The position numbers and the translations under genes were made by a program. The notes beneath the pieces are model-generated. The model was not told the origin of the DNA, searched no databases, and was given only the letters and a program-made list of their open reading frames with translations. From assembly GCF_903645355.1 (NCBI RefSeq), contig NZ_CAHJXR010000002.1:62001-126000 (forward strand): 64,000 nucleotides of DNA, given 5' to 3'. The stretch is from Schaalia sp. Marseille-Q2122. Lineage in GTDB: Bacteria > Actinomycetota > Actinomycetes > Actinomycetales > Actinomycetaceae. Of the stretch, positions 40,780 through 51,100 are shown piece after piece (within the stretch, counting starts at the first letter, position 1; each line of letters starts with the position of its first letter).

Positions 40780-41930
40780 AGAATCCTCCTCGTCCACGCC
40801 GTCAGCCGCGTCCGCAGCAGCCATCTGCTCCTGCGTCGCCCTCCTCGGGATCCTCCATCCGCGAGGCTTCCGCTGCCGCTCCTTCGGCCGGTGCGCCCGC
40901 TGCCCCGCCTGCCCCTGCTTTGACTGCGCAGCCGGGCGAGGCCCCCGTGGCGCCCTCGCCAGTCACGTCACCCTCGGCTCACCCCTCGCCTACTGACGCC
41001 CCTTCCGCTGCGCGGGCGACGCGAGAGCGCCTCCGCCGCGAACGCTACGCGGGCCAAGGTGCGCAGCTGGCGCGCGAGGCGCGTGAACGTAAAGCGCGTG
41101 GCACTCGAACGGAGGAGCAGGGCAGGGCCATCCGTCGGATGCGTAGCCCGATGGGTGCTGATGATGCCGCCGATATTCTGGGCCCCCGCGAAGAGGCCCC
41201 TCAGGAAGCGCGTGTTGAACGCATTGAGGAACGCTTACGAGCGCGTAAGCGTTTAAGCGCACTGCATCTGGCCAGCGCAGTGGGCGCTGTCGTCCTTGGC
41301 GCGGTCCTCGTGTGGGTCGTGTTCTTCTCCGCCCTCTTTGCCTTGAGTGTTGAGGGCATTCAGATCAATAGCCCGGCGGAGAACTCGCCCTCAGAGGAGG
41401 TTCATACCCAGGTCCTGCCCTTTGTGGGAACGCCGCTGACGCGCTTGAGCACCGCTGAGGTGGAAGAACGTATCGAAAGCATCCCGCAGGTGAAGGATGC
41501 GACGGTCTCTAAACGTTGGCCCAATGGTGTTGAGGTCACCTTCAGCCTGCGTACTCCCGTGCTTGTCACGCAGGTGGATGGGGCGTTTGTGACAGTGGAT
41601 GAGGATGGCATTGAGCTTGCCCGTCTTGACCAGCGTCCGAGTGGCCTGCCGCTCGTGCTCTTCCCTGATGGTGTGGAGTCGCGTGAGCAGAATACGCGTG
41701 GTGTCAACACGGCCTGGGCTGCGTTGTCTGAGGAGCTGCGCGGCCGCGTGGAATCCATGACGGTGGCGAATCATCAGCTGACGATTGCCCTCCAGGATGG
41801 GCGCCAGGTGCGCTGGGGGACTTTGACGGATGAGGCCTTGAAGGCCCGCGTGCTTGAGGTACTTGTCAACCAGCGTGAGGCGAAGATCTACGATGTGTCC
41901 TCTCCGACCTCACCGGTTACCTCTGGCTAA
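40776..41930 (+). CDS. ftsQ: Cell division protein FtsQ/DivIB
   Basis: Divisome scaffold of 384 aa. A long cytoplasmic region of about 160 residues comes first (Pro/Ala-rich, then Arg-rich charged helices with RERLRRERYAGQ). One transmembrane helix follows (about 168-190, VGAVVLGAVLVWVVFFSALF). Then a POTRA domain (VEGIQINSPAEN to VTFSLRTPVLV) and the FtsQ beta domain ending KIYDVSSPTSPVTSG. The cytoplasmic part is longer than in most bacteria, as is common in actinobacteria. 190 bp separate it from ftsZ. Confidence 0.92.
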   Translation: MKNPPRPRRQPRPQQPSAPASPSSGSSIREASAAAPSAGAPAAPPAPALTAQPGEAPVAPSPVTSPSAHPSPTDAPSAARATRERLRRERYAGQGAQLAREARERKARGTRTEEQGRAIRRMRSPMGADDAADILGPREEAPQEARVERIEERLRARKRLSALHLASAVGAVVLGAVLVWVVFFSALFALSVEGIQINSPAENSPSEEVHTQVLPFVGTPLTRLSTAEVEERIESIPQVKDATVSKRWPNGVEVTFSLRTPVLVTQVDGAFVTVDEDGIELARLDQRPSGLPLVLFPDGVESREQNTRGVNTAWAALSEELRGRVESMTVANHQLTIALQDGRQVRWGTLTDEALKARVLEVLVNQREAKIYDVSSPTSPVTSG

Positions 41931-42073
41931 TTGACGCATGATGTTGCGCATTGCATGGAGGATGCACGTCACTTACCTGGGGAAACTCTGATCGGGTGCG
42001 ACACGCGCAGCAATGTCCTTGCCGTAGCCCCTATCGGCGCATACCTTTGCCGCGGCAGACAGTGAAGCAAACG

Positions 42074-42120
42074 TCAACCTTCAAGTTGAGGTTGAGGGTT
42101 GAGGTAATGAGGGAGGCGCG
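42074..42120 (+). promoter_or_regulatory. ftsZ leader: inverted repeat and ribosome site
   Basis: TCAACCT (42074-42080) can pair with AGGTTGA (42089-42095). The downstream arm is part of a GGTTGAG-rich run, and GGGAGG (42111-42116) is the Shine-Dalgarno site 4 nt before the ATG. The remainder of 41931-42073 probably carries the ftsZ promoter, but I see no convincing -35/-10 pair. Confidence 0.4.
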
Positions 42121-43458
42121 ATGGCCCAGTATCAGGGACATGCAGTCATCAAGGTTGTGGGTGTCGGTGGTGGCGGTGTCAACGCCGTCAACCGCATGAT
42201 CGAAATCAACCTCAAGGGAGTCGAGTTCGTTGCCGTCAACACCGACGCGCAGGCACTCATCCTCTCCGAGGCAGAAACCAAGCTTGACATCGGTCGCGAC
42301 CTCACCCATGGCCTCGGCGCAGGCGCTGACCCCTCCGTTGGCCGCCAGGCAGCTGAGGATCACGCCGACGAAATCGCCGACGCCCTCGAAGGCGCCGACA
42401 TGGTCTTCGTGACCGCCGGCGAAGGTGGTGGCACCGGCACCGGCGCAGCCCCCGTCGTTGCCCGCCTCGCTCGCCACGCTGGCGCACTGACCGTGGGCGT
42501 TGTCACCCGTCCCTTCTCCTTTGAAGGCAATCGTCGCGCCGTCCAGGCCGACCAGGGCGTCGAAGCCCTGCGCGCCGAGGTGGACACCCTCATCGTCATC
42601 CCCAACGACCGTCTGCTCGACATCTCCGACAAGAATATCTCCGTCCTTGACGCCTTCAAAGCCGCCGATCAGGTGCTCCTCTCGGGCGTTCAGGGCATTA
42701 CCGAGCTCATCACCACACCCGGCCTCATCAACGTTGACTTCAATGACGTTAAGTCCGTCATGAAGGATGCGGGATCGGCCATCATGGGCATTGGCGCTGC
42801 CTCGGGCGAGGACCGTGCTGTTCGCGCCGTCGAGATGGCGATCTCCTCGCCTCTGCTGGAAGCCTCCATTGACGGCGCCCACGGCGTCCTCATGTTCTTC
42901 CAGGGCGGCTCGGACCTGGGCCTGCAAGAGATCTACCAGTCCTCCCTCCTGGTGCGCGAGGCCGTTCACCCCGAAGCAAATATCATCTTCGGTAATGTCA
43001 TCGACGATGCTCTGGGTGACGAGATTCGCGTGACCGTCATCGCCGCTGGCTTTGATGCTCCCCTCGACCAGACGGCCGAAGCGAACTCGGCAGCGCGGAT
43101 GCGCCCGGCCCTCCGGCCGTCCCCACCGTGCCCCCTGCCCCCACCGTGCAGGCCTCCGGTGGCTCCGACCCCCTCGGTGAGCACCTACGCCGCTGAAACC
43201 CCTCAGCCAGCACGCTCCACCGCCGCGCCGGTTCGTAGCCTGGGCACCCTGCCCGTTGCAGAAGCGCCGGTGACCCCGGTGGCCCAGCACCGCGCCGAGG
43301 TCAACGTCCCCTCCCGCCAGATCTTCCCCGCCGCCGCGCAGCCGGTGCAGCAGCAGGCCGATCCAACCTCCTACGAGGACGGTTCGCTGGAAGTGCCTCG
43401 CATCTTCGACGAGGACGATCACACGCCTGACCTGGATCTGCCCGACTTCCTGCGATGA
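42121..43458 (+). CDS. ftsZ: Cell division GTPase FtsZ
   Basis: Tubulin-like Z-ring GTPase of 445 aa. N-terminal [15 protein letters not shown], tubulin signature [15 protein letters not shown] (about residues 100-114), [11 protein letters not shown], and the synergy loop [11 protein letters not shown]. The C-terminal conserved peptide DLDLPDFLR is the SepF/partner-binding tail. The linker (about 320-425) is disordered. Its segment from nt 43083 to about 43172 reads in an atypical Cys/Arg-rich way ([20 protein letters not shown]), while the -1 frame gives ordinary linker sequence, suggesting a compensated frameshift. The stop overlaps pgeF by 4 nt. Confidence 0.97.
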   Translation: MAQYQGHAVIKVVGVGGGGVNAVNRMIEINLKGVEFVAVNTDAQALILSEAETKLDIGRDLTHGLGAGADPSVGRQAAEDHADEIADALEGADMVFVTAGEGGGTGTGAAPVVARLARHAGALTVGVVTRPFSFEGNRRAVQADQGVEALRAEVDTLIVIPNDRLLDISDKNISVLDAFKAADQVLLSGVQGITELITTPGLINVDFNDVKSVMKDAGSAIMGIGAASGEDRAVRAVEMAISSPLLEASIDGAHGVLMFFQGGSDLGLQEIYQSSLLVREAVHPEANIIFGNVIDDALGDEIRVTVIAAGFDAPLDQTAEANSAARMRPALRPSPPCPLPPPCRPPVAPTPSVSTYAAETPQPARSTAAPVRSLGTLPVAEAPVTPVAQHRAEVNVPSRQIFPAAAQPVQQQADPTSYEDGSLEVPRIFDEDDHTPDLDLPDFLR

Positions 43459-44249
43459 TTGAGCAACTGTCTGTCGGGGGTGCCTCGCTCTACCTCACCC
43501 AGGTGGAGCGGGGCACTTCCCCTTTACGCGACAACTATGGCCTGCATGTCGGGGACGATGCCGCGCTGGTCCTCCAACGTCGCGCCGCCCTCGCCCAAGG
43601 TGTGGGCCGTCCACTGCTGTGGATGGATCAGACCCACTCCGCCCGCGTCGCCCTCGTCAGACGGAGCGAGGGCGGTTTTGAGGGCGATGGTGGGGGAGAG
43701 GTCACGATCGACGCCGAGACGCTGAGGCTGAGTGCCTCGGCAGTGCAGGAATGGCCAGCCCTGCCCTGTGATGGTGTTGTGGTTGATGCCCGCAGATGGC
43801 GTGAAGCTCCGGCGATTGCCGTCATGACTGCCGACTGTATGCCTATCCTCTTTTCTGCTGACGAGGGGCGCGTCGTCGCTGCTGTCCATGCAGGAAGGAT
43901 CGGTTTCGAGGCGGGGATCCTTCTTCGCGCGCTCGAGATCTTCCAGGCTTTGGGGGTTGCTGTCGACGAGATCAGCATCTACATCGCCCCGGCGATCTGC
44001 GGGCATTGCTACGAGGTCCCCGCCCAGATGCGGGAGAGCGCCGCGAAGGCCCATCCATATATTGCCGGAAACACCCGCTGGGGGACGCCCTCCCTTGACC
44101 TGCCGCGCGCCGCTGCCGCGCAGCTTGCCCAAGCCGGGTGTGCGCAGGTCAGTATCGACGGCCGATGCACCTTGGAGGAGGTGCAGTGGCATTCTCATCG
44201 GCGTGATCCGCGCAGCGGACGTCAAGCGGCAATCATCGTGCCGACCTGA
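43455..44249 (+). CDS. pgeF: Peptidoglycan editing factor PgeF (YfiH/laccase domain)
   Basis: Protein of 264 aa of the DUF152/YfiH family, typically next to ftsZ in Gram-positives. E. coli PgeF prevents misincorporation of L-Ser for L-Ala in UDP-MurNAc peptides. Zinc/active-site residues are present: His in MDQTHSARV (about residue 60), Cys in TADCMPI (about 128) and His in VHAG (about 145). The usual VHAGWRG reads VHAGRIG and the usual GPCCYEV reads CGHCYEV, so activity may differ. ATG 43455 overlaps the ftsZ stop. Confidence 0.88.
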   Translation: MIEQLSVGGASLYLTQVERGTSPLRDNYGLHVGDDAALVLQRRAALAQGVGRPLLWMDQTHSARVALVRRSEGGFEGDGGGEVTIDAETLRLSASAVQEWPALPCDGVVVDARRWREAPAIAVMTADCMPILFSADEGRVVAAVHAGRIGFEAGILLRALEIFQALGVAVDEISIYIAPAICGHCYEVPAQMRESAAKAHPYIAGNTRWGTPSLDLPRAAAAQLAQAGCAQVSIDGRCTLEEVQWHSHRRDPRSGRQAAIIVPT

Positions 44250-44363
44250 GAAAACGCTTGAGCCGCATCGGGGACTTGCTCGTTATCGGAGTGTCTTACC
44301 GGAGAGACAAGAAAAGCGGTTTACCGTGTGGACACAAGGTTTTTTTGGTTTGAGGAGACTCTA

Positions 44364-44819
44364 ATGGCTGGTTTTGGTGCGAAAGCCCGTGAGTTCCTCG
44401 GGTGGTACACCCCCGAGGATTACGACCCCGAATTCTTTATTGACGAATACGAGGCAGACCTCGTTGACTTCCCCACGCCTGAAGAGTCCGTCGAACCCCT
44501 GGCTCCGGTACAACATGAGGCTGCCCCCGCGCGTCGGGCCGATCTGAGCCGTATTGTCACCGTCCATCCGACCTCCTACAACGATGCCCTGAGCATTGGC
44601 GAGGCCTTCCGTGATGGTCTGCCCGTCATCGTCAACCTCTCCGATATGCCTGAGGACGAGGCGCGCCGCATTATCGACTTCATTGCTGGCCTGACCTTTG
44701 CCCTGCACGGCTTTGCTGAGCGTGTCACGAACCGAGTGTTCCTGCTGTCGCCTCAGAGTATTGAAGTGACCAACGATGCGGTGAACCTGCGTCGTTCTCG
44801 TAGCTTCGATCAGGACTGA
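44364..44819 (+). CDS. sepF: Cell division protein SepF
   Basis: FtsZ membrane anchor of 151 aa. It has a short amphipathic N-terminus (MAGFGAKAREFLGWY), an acidic variable region, and the SepF core starting at about residue 70 (IVTVHPTSYNDALSIGEAFRDGLPVIVNL, MPEDEARRIIDFIAGLTFAL). The helix NRVFLLSPQSIEV ends the fold. ATG 44364 is preferred because gaggag lies 6 nt upstream; a GTG at 44328 is out of line with the family. yggT follows 1 nt after the stop. The 114 bp before it show no clear promoter. Confidence 0.94.
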   Translation: MAGFGAKAREFLGWYTPEDYDPEFFIDEYEADLVDFPTPEESVEPLAPVQHEAAPARRADLSRIVTVHPTSYNDALSIGEAFRDGLPVIVNLSDMPEDEARRIIDFIAGLTFALHGFAERVTNRVFLLSPQSIEVTNDAVNLRRSRSFDQD

Positions 44820-44820
44820 C

Positions 44821-45129
44821 GTGGTCTTTTTTCTTCTGGGTAGCGTTCTTTATTGGGCCATCAGCCTGTATCTGACGGTGATGGTTGTGCGCATGATCCT
44901 TGACTGGGTGCAGTTCTTCGCTCCTCAGTGGCGCCCTTCGGGGATCGTGTTGGTTGCGGCCAATGTCATCTACGCATTGACTGATCCGCCCCTGATGTTT
45001 CTCCGTAAAAAGATCCCCGCTCTTCGTTTAGGAAACGGACTATCTCTTGACGTGGGCTTTATGGTTCTTTTTATTGGGCTTATCGTTGCCCGCAGGATCG
45101 CCATCATGATCTTGTCTCTTGGTCTGTGA
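44821..45129 (+). CDS. YggT family membrane protein
   Basis: Membrane protein of 102 aa with two hydrophobic regions (about 2-26 and 75-101) and the YggT signature VRMILDWVQFFAPQWRP plus ALTDPPLMFLRKKIPALRLG. YggT homologues regularly sit between sepF and divIVA in Gram-positives and are linked to division or osmotic stress, but the molecular role is unknown. GTG 44821 begins 1 nt after sepF, implying coupling. Confidence 0.9.
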   Translation: MVFFLLGSVLYWAISLYLTVMVVRMILDWVQFFAPQWRPSGIVLVAANVIYALTDPPLMFLRKKIPALRLGNGLSLDVGFMVLFIGLIVARRIAIMILSLGL

Positions 45130-45200
45130 ACAGACAAAAGAAATGCTGAGATGTGGCCCTCATCGTTAGGGGCATCGGCTGCTGACATGTCAAAATAGAG

Positions 45201-45229
45201 TTACAGTGACGGCAAGTCTCGGATATGAT
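45201..45229 (+). promoter_or_regulatory. divIVA promoter
   Basis: TTACAG (45201-45206) and TATGAT (45224-45229) with a 17-bp spacer make the best sigma-A promoter in the window. A hairpin with CCAG/CTCC arms (45244-45272) lies in the resulting leader of about 95 nt. divIVA is therefore probably expressed independently of the upstream dcw genes. Confidence 0.75.
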
Positions 45230-45330
45230 GCAAGTGTTGTATTCCAGTTCTCCGCTTCGGTGAAGGAGCTGGAGGGCACCGCGCAAGTACGTTCCGCGGC
45301 CTCAACTAACCACAACCGAAAGGTGAGCAA

Positions 45331-45906
45331 ATGACTCTTCTGACGACTGAGGACGTTCTTAGCAAGAAGTTCCAGTATGTGAAGTTCCGCGAAGGCTATG
45401 ACCAGGTTGAGGTTGACGAGTTCCTCGATCAGGTCGTCAAGACGATCTACACCCTGAACGTCGAAAACGCCGAACTGAAGGAACAACTCGAAGCCGCTGA
45501 GCGTCGCATCGCCGAACTCTCCGCAGCACCCGTTGCCGAGGTTCCCGCCCCCGCTCCCGTCGAAGAGCCCGCTCCCGCAGCATTCCAGGAGCCCGCACCC
45601 GTCGTCGCCGACGATGCCACCTCCGCGTCCTCGATGCTCGCCCTCGCCCAGCGCGTCCACGACGAATACGTGCGCGACGGACGCAAGGAATCCGAGCAGA
45701 TCATCGCTGAAGCCCGCTCCAAGGGTGACGAAATCGTTGCCGACGCGCAGCGTCAGCACGAGACCATCCTCACCAAGCTCGAGCAGGATCGCTCCCTCCT
45801 GGAAGCCAAGATCAACGAGCTACGTAACTTCGAGTCCGACTACCGCACTCAGCTGCGCGGTCACCTCGAAAGCCTGCTCAGCGAAGTCATCGGCGAACAG
45901 GCCTGA
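45331..45906 (+). CDS. divIVA: Polar growth protein DivIVA (Wag31)
   Basis: Coiled-coil polarity protein of 191 aa recruited to negatively curved membrane. N-terminal lipid-binding domain MTLLTTEDVLSKKFQYVKFREGYDQVEVDEFLD, a first coiled coil (about 40-66), a Pro/Ala/Glu-rich linker (about 66-92), and a second long coiled coil to the C-terminus. The linker is typical of actinobacterial Wag31. It has its own promoter and a strong terminator. aaaggtgag lies 4-12 nt before the ATG. Confidence 0.95.
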   Translation: MTLLTTEDVLSKKFQYVKFREGYDQVEVDEFLDQVVKTIYTLNVENAELKEQLEAAERRIAELSAAPVAEVPAPAPVEEPAPAAFQEPAPVVADDATSASSMLALAQRVHDEYVRDGRKESEQIIAEARSKGDEIVADAQRQHETILTKLEQDRSLLEAKINELRNFESDYRTQLRGHLESLLSEVIGEQA

Positions 45907-45922
45907 TCACTCTCCATACCGA

Positions 45923-45963
45923 CACTAACGGCGGCGGCGCACCAGGTGCCACCGCCGTTAGTG
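45923..45963 (+). terminator. Terminator after divIVA
   Basis: CACTAACGGCGG (45923-45934) and CCGCCGTTAGTG (45952-45963) form a perfect 12-bp stem with an internal GGCGCACC/GGTGCC extension. There is no long T-tract. Confidence 0.75.
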
Positions 45964-46113
45964 CGGTTAAGAGTGGTCGCACTGGCCGACACACCTTGAC
46001 CGCCAGGCGCCCCGCCCGGACATGACCCCGCCCGACACGACTGCGCTCGAGATCATCCAGCACAAGACGCCCCCACACACGCCCCAGCGCAACATTTCGA
46101 GGAGTCCACACCC

Positions 46114-46641
46114 GTGACGACACCACTGCCCCCCACACGCGCCGCAGTTCTCGCAGCGGGTGCAATCAGCGCCGCTATTGCACTCCTGACCGACCTGACC
46201 AGCAAATGGTGGGCACTGGAAGCACTCGCAGACGGACATCGCGTTCCCGTCCTCGGCAACGTCCTTTCACTGCGCCTCGTCTTTAATCCGGGCGCAGCCT
46301 TCTCCCTGGGAGACAACTTCACCCTCGTCCTCACAGGCATTGCCGGCATCATTTCCGTCGTGCTCATCGTCGCCATCTGGCGGGCGCGCACAACCCTCTA
46401 CGCCGTGCTGCTGGGACTCCTCCTGGGCGGCGCCCTCGGCAATCTCTATGACCGCCTCACCCAGCCCCCCAGCATGGGGCGCGGGCACGTCGTGGATTTC
46501 ATCGACTACAACGGCTGGTTCGTCGGTAATGTTGCCGACATCTGGATTGTCCTTGCAGCAGCCGCCCTGGTCCTTATGGCCTCGCGCAAGCATCCTGACA
46601 GTGGGACACCAGCTGACAGCGAGGATGCCACCCATGCCTGA
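46114..46641 (+). CDS. lspA: Lipoprotein signal peptidase LspA
   Basis: Signal peptidase II of 175 aa with four transmembrane helices. It cleaves prolipoproteins at the lipobox Cys, for example SatA in this window. Conserved blocks: FNPGAAFSL (about residues 57-65), [10 protein letters not shown] (catalytic-region Asp) and [20 protein letters not shown] with the second catalytic Asp in NVAD. The start is GTG 46114. The C-terminus overlaps the rluD-like gene by 8 nt. Divergence between lspA and divIVA is normal for actinobacteria. Confidence 0.95.
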   Translation: MTTPLPPTRAAVLAAGAISAAIALLTDLTSKWWALEALADGHRVPVLGNVLSLRLVFNPGAAFSLGDNFTLVLTGIAGIISVVLIVAIWRARTTLYAVLLGLLLGGALGNLYDRLTQPPSMGRGHVVDFIDYNGWFVGNVADIWIVLAAAALVLMASRKHPDSGTPADSEDATHA

Positions 46642-47545
46642 TACGCGCTTCCTGCCCGTCCCTGACGCCCTCGTGGGGGATCGCGTTGACGCCGCCCTCT
46701 CGCGCCTCCTGGGATTCTCGCGCACGCGCTGCGCGGAACTGGCAGCCGAAGGCAATGTCCTGGTCAACGGCGTTCCTGCGGGCAAATCCGACCGTCTAAG
46801 CGCCACTGACATTATCGAAGTCACCATCCCCGACCCGCCCTCTGCCCCCACACCAGTGACCGGCATGGACATCCTCTACGACGATGACGATATCGTCGTC
46901 GTCGACAAGCCCGTAGGCGTGGCTGCCCACACTGGACCTGGATGGGCCGGCCCCACAGTACTGGGCAACCTTGAAGCGGCAGGCTACCGCATTACCACCC
47001 ACGGCCCGCCGGAACGCCAAGGCATTGTGCACCGCCTGGACGTGGGCACCTCCGGGGCAATGATGGTCGCCAAGTCCGACCGCGCCTACTCCGTCATGAA
47101 ACGCGCCTTCAAAGAGCGCACCGTCCGCAAGATCTACCACACCGTCGTTGCTGGTCACCCTGACCCCGACTCGGGCACCATCGACGCTCCCATCGGCCGC
47201 CACCCCAGCAGGGATTGGCGCATGGCCGTCATCGAGGGCGGCAAACACGCCATCACCCACTACGACACCCTGGAACTCATGCCCGGTGCGGCACTGCTCG
47301 AAATCCACCTAGAAACCGGCCGCACCCACCAGATCCGCGTGCACATGTCGGCCATTAAACATCCCTGCGTAGGGGACACCTTCTACGGTGCCGACCCCGT
47401 CCAGGCCGCAGCGTTAGGCTTGGAACGCCAGTGGCTTCATGCTGTCGAACTTGGCTTTAACCACCCCATCACCGGGATGCCCACCCTCGTGCGCTCGCCC
47501 TACCCGGCCGACCTGCAGGCCGCCCTCGACCTTCTGCGAGGCTGA
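46634..47545 (+). CDS. RluA/RluD family pseudouridine synthase
   Basis: Large-subunit rRNA pseudouridine synthase of 303 aa. N-terminal S4 RNA-binding domain ([30 protein letters not shown]-type) and catalytic domain with [19 protein letters not shown], where the Asp is the nucleophile (about residue 138). [10 protein letters not shown] and [18 protein letters not shown] follow. ATG 46634 overlaps lspA by 8 nt; an ATG three codons upstream (46625) is an alternative. The lspA-rluD order is widespread and supports an RluD-type role, but the modified position is not proven. Confidence 0.92.
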   Translation: MPDTRFLPVPDALVGDRVDAALSRLLGFSRTRCAELAAEGNVLVNGVPAGKSDRLSATDIIEVTIPDPPSAPTPVTGMDILYDDDDIVVVDKPVGVAAHTGPGWAGPTVLGNLEAAGYRITTHGPPERQGIVHRLDVGTSGAMMVAKSDRAYSVMKRAFKERTVRKIYHTVVAGHPDPDSGTIDAPIGRHPSRDWRMAVIEGGKHAITHYDTLELMPGAALLEIHLETGRTHQIRVHMSAIKHPCVGDTFYGADPVQAAALGLERQWLHAVELGFNHPITGMPTLVRSPYPADLQAALDLLRG

Positions 47546-47548
47546 CGC

Positions 47549-48100
47549 ATGACGCCAACCCCAGCAGTGGCCTCGCATATTCGGATCGAGCCCGTTACTA
47601 CCGCCCAACAGCGCCGAGGCATGGTCGCTGTCCGCTGGGAGGTCTTCGTTGAGGAACAAGACGTCCCCATGGTCCTGGAAATCGACGCGCGCGACTTTTG
47701 CAGCGACGTCATTCACCTCGTCGCCATTGACGAGGCCGCCGCCGACGCTTTCCCCTCCGCTGTCTGCGTGCGCGAGCCCGACGTGGTGGTGGGCACCGTG
47801 CGCATCATCCCTGATGGTGGTCACCACTACCATCTGGGACGCCTGGCGGTTCTTGCGCGGGCGCGCGGGCAGGCCGTCGGTGCGGTGCTGGTGGAGGCTG
47901 TCCACGACTATGTGCGGATGCTCACTCCGGCCGGAGTGGAGGCGCGCATCGTGCTGGACGCCCAGCTGCAGGCCCGCGGGTTTTATGAGCGTTTAGGCTA
48001 CCGGGCGACCTCGGACAAGACCTTCTGGGATGCCGGGATTGAACACTGCGAGATGGCCATCAGCGTGCATGGTGGCCCGGCAGGGGAGCGAGCAGACTAG
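47549..48100 (+). CDS. GNAT family N-acetyltransferase
   Basis: Acetyltransferase-fold protein of 183 aa, similar to the ElaA/YjcF group (RWEVFVEEQDVPMVLEID at about 29-46 is the 'VR..VFV.EQ.vp...E.D' signature). The acetyl-CoA loop reads LGRLAVLARARGQAVGAVLVEA (about 96-117). The C-terminal RGFYERLGYRATSDKTFWDAGIEHCEM is typical. Substrate unknown. It begins 3 bp after the rluD-like stop and is probably in the lspA operon. Its stop codon TAG forms the first bases of the predicted dnaE -10. Confidence 0.85.
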   Translation: MTPTPAVASHIRIEPVTTAQQRRGMVAVRWEVFVEEQDVPMVLEIDARDFCSDVIHLVAIDEAAADAFPSAVCVREPDVVVGTVRIIPDGGHHYHLGRLAVLARARGQAVGAVLVEAVHDYVRMLTPAGVEARIVLDAQLQARGFYERLGYRATSDKTFWDAGIEHCEMAISVHGGPAGERAD

Positions 48101-48109
48101 GATCGAGTC
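48098..48109 (+). promoter_or_regulatory. Leaderless-type -10 element of dnaE
   Basis: TAGGAT (48098-48103), 6 nt, then ATG 48110, without a Shine-Dalgarno site. The hexamer begins inside the stop codon of the upstream GNAT gene. Confidence 0.6.
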
Positions 48110-51100
48110 ATGGCTTCACACAGTTCCTTCGTGCACCTGCATAACCACTCCGAGTACTCCATGCTCGATGGTGCCGCAAAGACAGCGGCAATGGCTGCGG
48201 AAGCCGCGCGATTGGGACAGCCAGCTCTGGGGATCACCGACCACGGCTACCTTTTTGGTGCCTACGAGTTCTACAAGTCCTGCAAGGCGGCAGGCATTAA
48301 ACCCATCATTGGCTTGGAAGCCTATGTCACGCCGGGAACCTCGCGTTTTGACCGCCATAAGGTCACCTGGGGTGAGCCCTGGCAGAAGGCCGATGACGTG
48401 TCGGCGGGTGGCTCATACAACCACCTGACCCTGCTGGCCTACAACACGACAGGCATGCACAACCTCTTCCGTATGGGATCGCGTGCCTCCACTGAGGGAC
48501 AGTTCGGCAAGTGGCCGCGCATTGACCGTCAGCTCCTAGAGGAATACCACGAAGGCCTCATTGTCTTTACCGGTTGCCCCTCGGGCGCCGTGCAGACACG
48601 CATGCGCCTTGGCCAGTGGGACGAGGCCGTCCGTGAAGCCGCAGAACTGCGTGACATTTTCGGCCCGGAGAATTTCTACGTCGAGATCATGGATCACGGC
48701 ATTGAATTCGAGCGCCGCACCCAGCAGCAACTCCTTGAGCTTGCCAAGCTCATGAACGCGCCTCTCGTGGCCACCAATGACTCCCACTACGTCAAGCACG
48801 AGGATCGCGTCATCCAAGACGCTCTGCTGTGTATTAACTCCGGTTCGCGCCTGTCTGACCCGGACCGCTTCAAATTCGACGGCGATGGCTACTACATTCG
48901 CCCCAGCGAAGAGATGCGCGATATCTGGAAGGAATTGCCGCAGGCCTGCGACGCCACCTTGGACATTGCTGAACGTTGCGAGGTGCAGTTCCACACCACC
49001 GCTGAGGGCGCCAACTACATGCCCCGCTTTGACGTGCCCGATGGTGAGGATGAAACCTCGTGGTTCATTAAGGAAGTCGAACGCGGCCTGCAGGAGCGCT
49101 TCCCTAACGGCGTGCCCGACCACGTGCGTAAACAGGCCGAATATGAGGAAGACGTCATCGTCAAGATGGGCTTCCCCGGCTACTTCCTGACCGTGTCGGA
49201 CTATATTCGTTGGGCCAAGGATCAGGGGATTCGTGTGGGGCCGGGCCGTGGTTCGGGCGCTGGCTCCATGGTGGCTTACGCTATGAGCATTACCGAACTC
49301 AACCCTCTTGAGCACGGCCTGATCTTCGAGCGCTTCTTGAACCCTGAGCGTGTGTCCATGCCTGACTTTGACGTTGACTTTGACGAGCGTCGCCGTGATG
49401 AGGTCATCGAGTACGTCAAACGCAAGTACGGTGAGGAACGTATTAGCCAGGTCGTCACCTTCGGAACGATTAAAACCAAGCAGGCCCTCAAGGATTCGGC
49501 CCGTATTCTGGGGCGCGACTTTAAGACCTCCGACCAGCTGACGAAGGCGCTGCCACCCTCGGTGATGGGCAAGGACATCTCGGTGAAGGGCATCTTCGAT
49601 CCTGAAGATAAGCGCTACGCGGAGGCGGCCGAATTTCGCAAGTATTACGAGGAAACCCCCGATATTCACGAGGTCGTCGACTATGCCAGGGGCCTGGGGG
49701 GCCTGACCCGCCAGTGGGGTGTGCACGCCTGCGCGGTCATCATGTCCTCCCACACGCTGACCGACATTATTCCGGTGATGAAGCGCCCTCAGGATGGGGC
49801 GATCATTACCCAGTTCGACTACCCGACCTGTGAGAGCCTGGGCCTGCTGAAGATGGACTTCCTGGGTTTACGTAACCTCACGGTCATCTCGGATGCGCTG
49901 GAAAATATCGCACTCAATGGCAAGGAAGTGCCCGATATTGACCATATGTCCCTGGATGACAAGGCCACCTATGAGTTGCTGTCTCGCGGTGAAACCCTGG
50001 GTGTGTTCCAGCTTGATGGCGGTGGTATGCGAGAACTTCTCAAGCTCATGCGCCCCGATAACTTTGAGGATATTTCCGCTGTTGGCGCCCTGTACCGCCC
50101 GGGTCCGATGGGCGCGAACTCGCATACGAACTACGCCCTGCGCAAGAACGGGCGCCAGGAGATCACGCCAATCCACCCTGAGCTGAAAGAACCGCTGGAA
50201 GAGATCCTGGGTACGACCTATGGTCTGATCGTGTATCAGGAGCAGGTCATGCAGATCGCCCAGAAACTGGCGGGCTATTCCCTGGGCGGTGCAGATGAGC
50301 TGCGTCGCGCGATGGGCAAGAAGAAGAAGGAAGTCCTCGATCAGCAGTTCATTCCCTTCTCCGAGGGTATGCGCGAGCGCGGCTTCTCCCAAGAATGTAT
50401 CCAGGAGCTGTGGGATATTCTCGTCCCCTTCTCCAACTACGCTTTCAATAAGGCGCACTCGGCGGCATACGGCCTCGTGTCCTATTGGACGGCCTACCTT
50501 AAGGCGAATTACCCCACGGAATACATGGCTGCCCTGCTGACCTCGACGAAGGACAATAAGGACCGCCGTGCCCTCTACTTGGCGGAGTGCCGCCACATGG
50601 GGATCACGGTTCTCCCGCCTGACGTCAATGCGTCAATGGGAACTTTCGCCCCTGATGGCGAGGCGATCCGCTTTGGCCTGTCGGCTATCCAAAACGTTGG
50701 CGGGCCGGTGGTGGATGCGATTGTGCAGACTCGTAAGGAAAAGGGCGCGTCGGCAACCTTCCATGAGTTCCTCAATAAGGTCCCGGCGGTGGTGTGTAAT
50801 AAGCGCACCATCCAGTCCCTCATTAAGGCCGGTGCTTTTGATTCGCTGGGGCATACGCGCCGGGCGCTGCTGGCGCGTTGCGATGAGGCCGTGGATGCTG
50901 TCACTGACCTCAAGCGCAATGAAGCCATTGGCCAGTTTGACCTCTTCGGAGGCCTGGGGATGGAGGAGGATTCCACTCCGACCTTCGCGGTGGAGATTCC
51001 TGACATTCCCGAGTTCGACAAGCGCCAAAAGCTTGCTGAAGAGCGTGAGATGCTGGGCCTGTACGTCTCTGACCACCCGCTGCGCGGTGTGGACGCGGCC

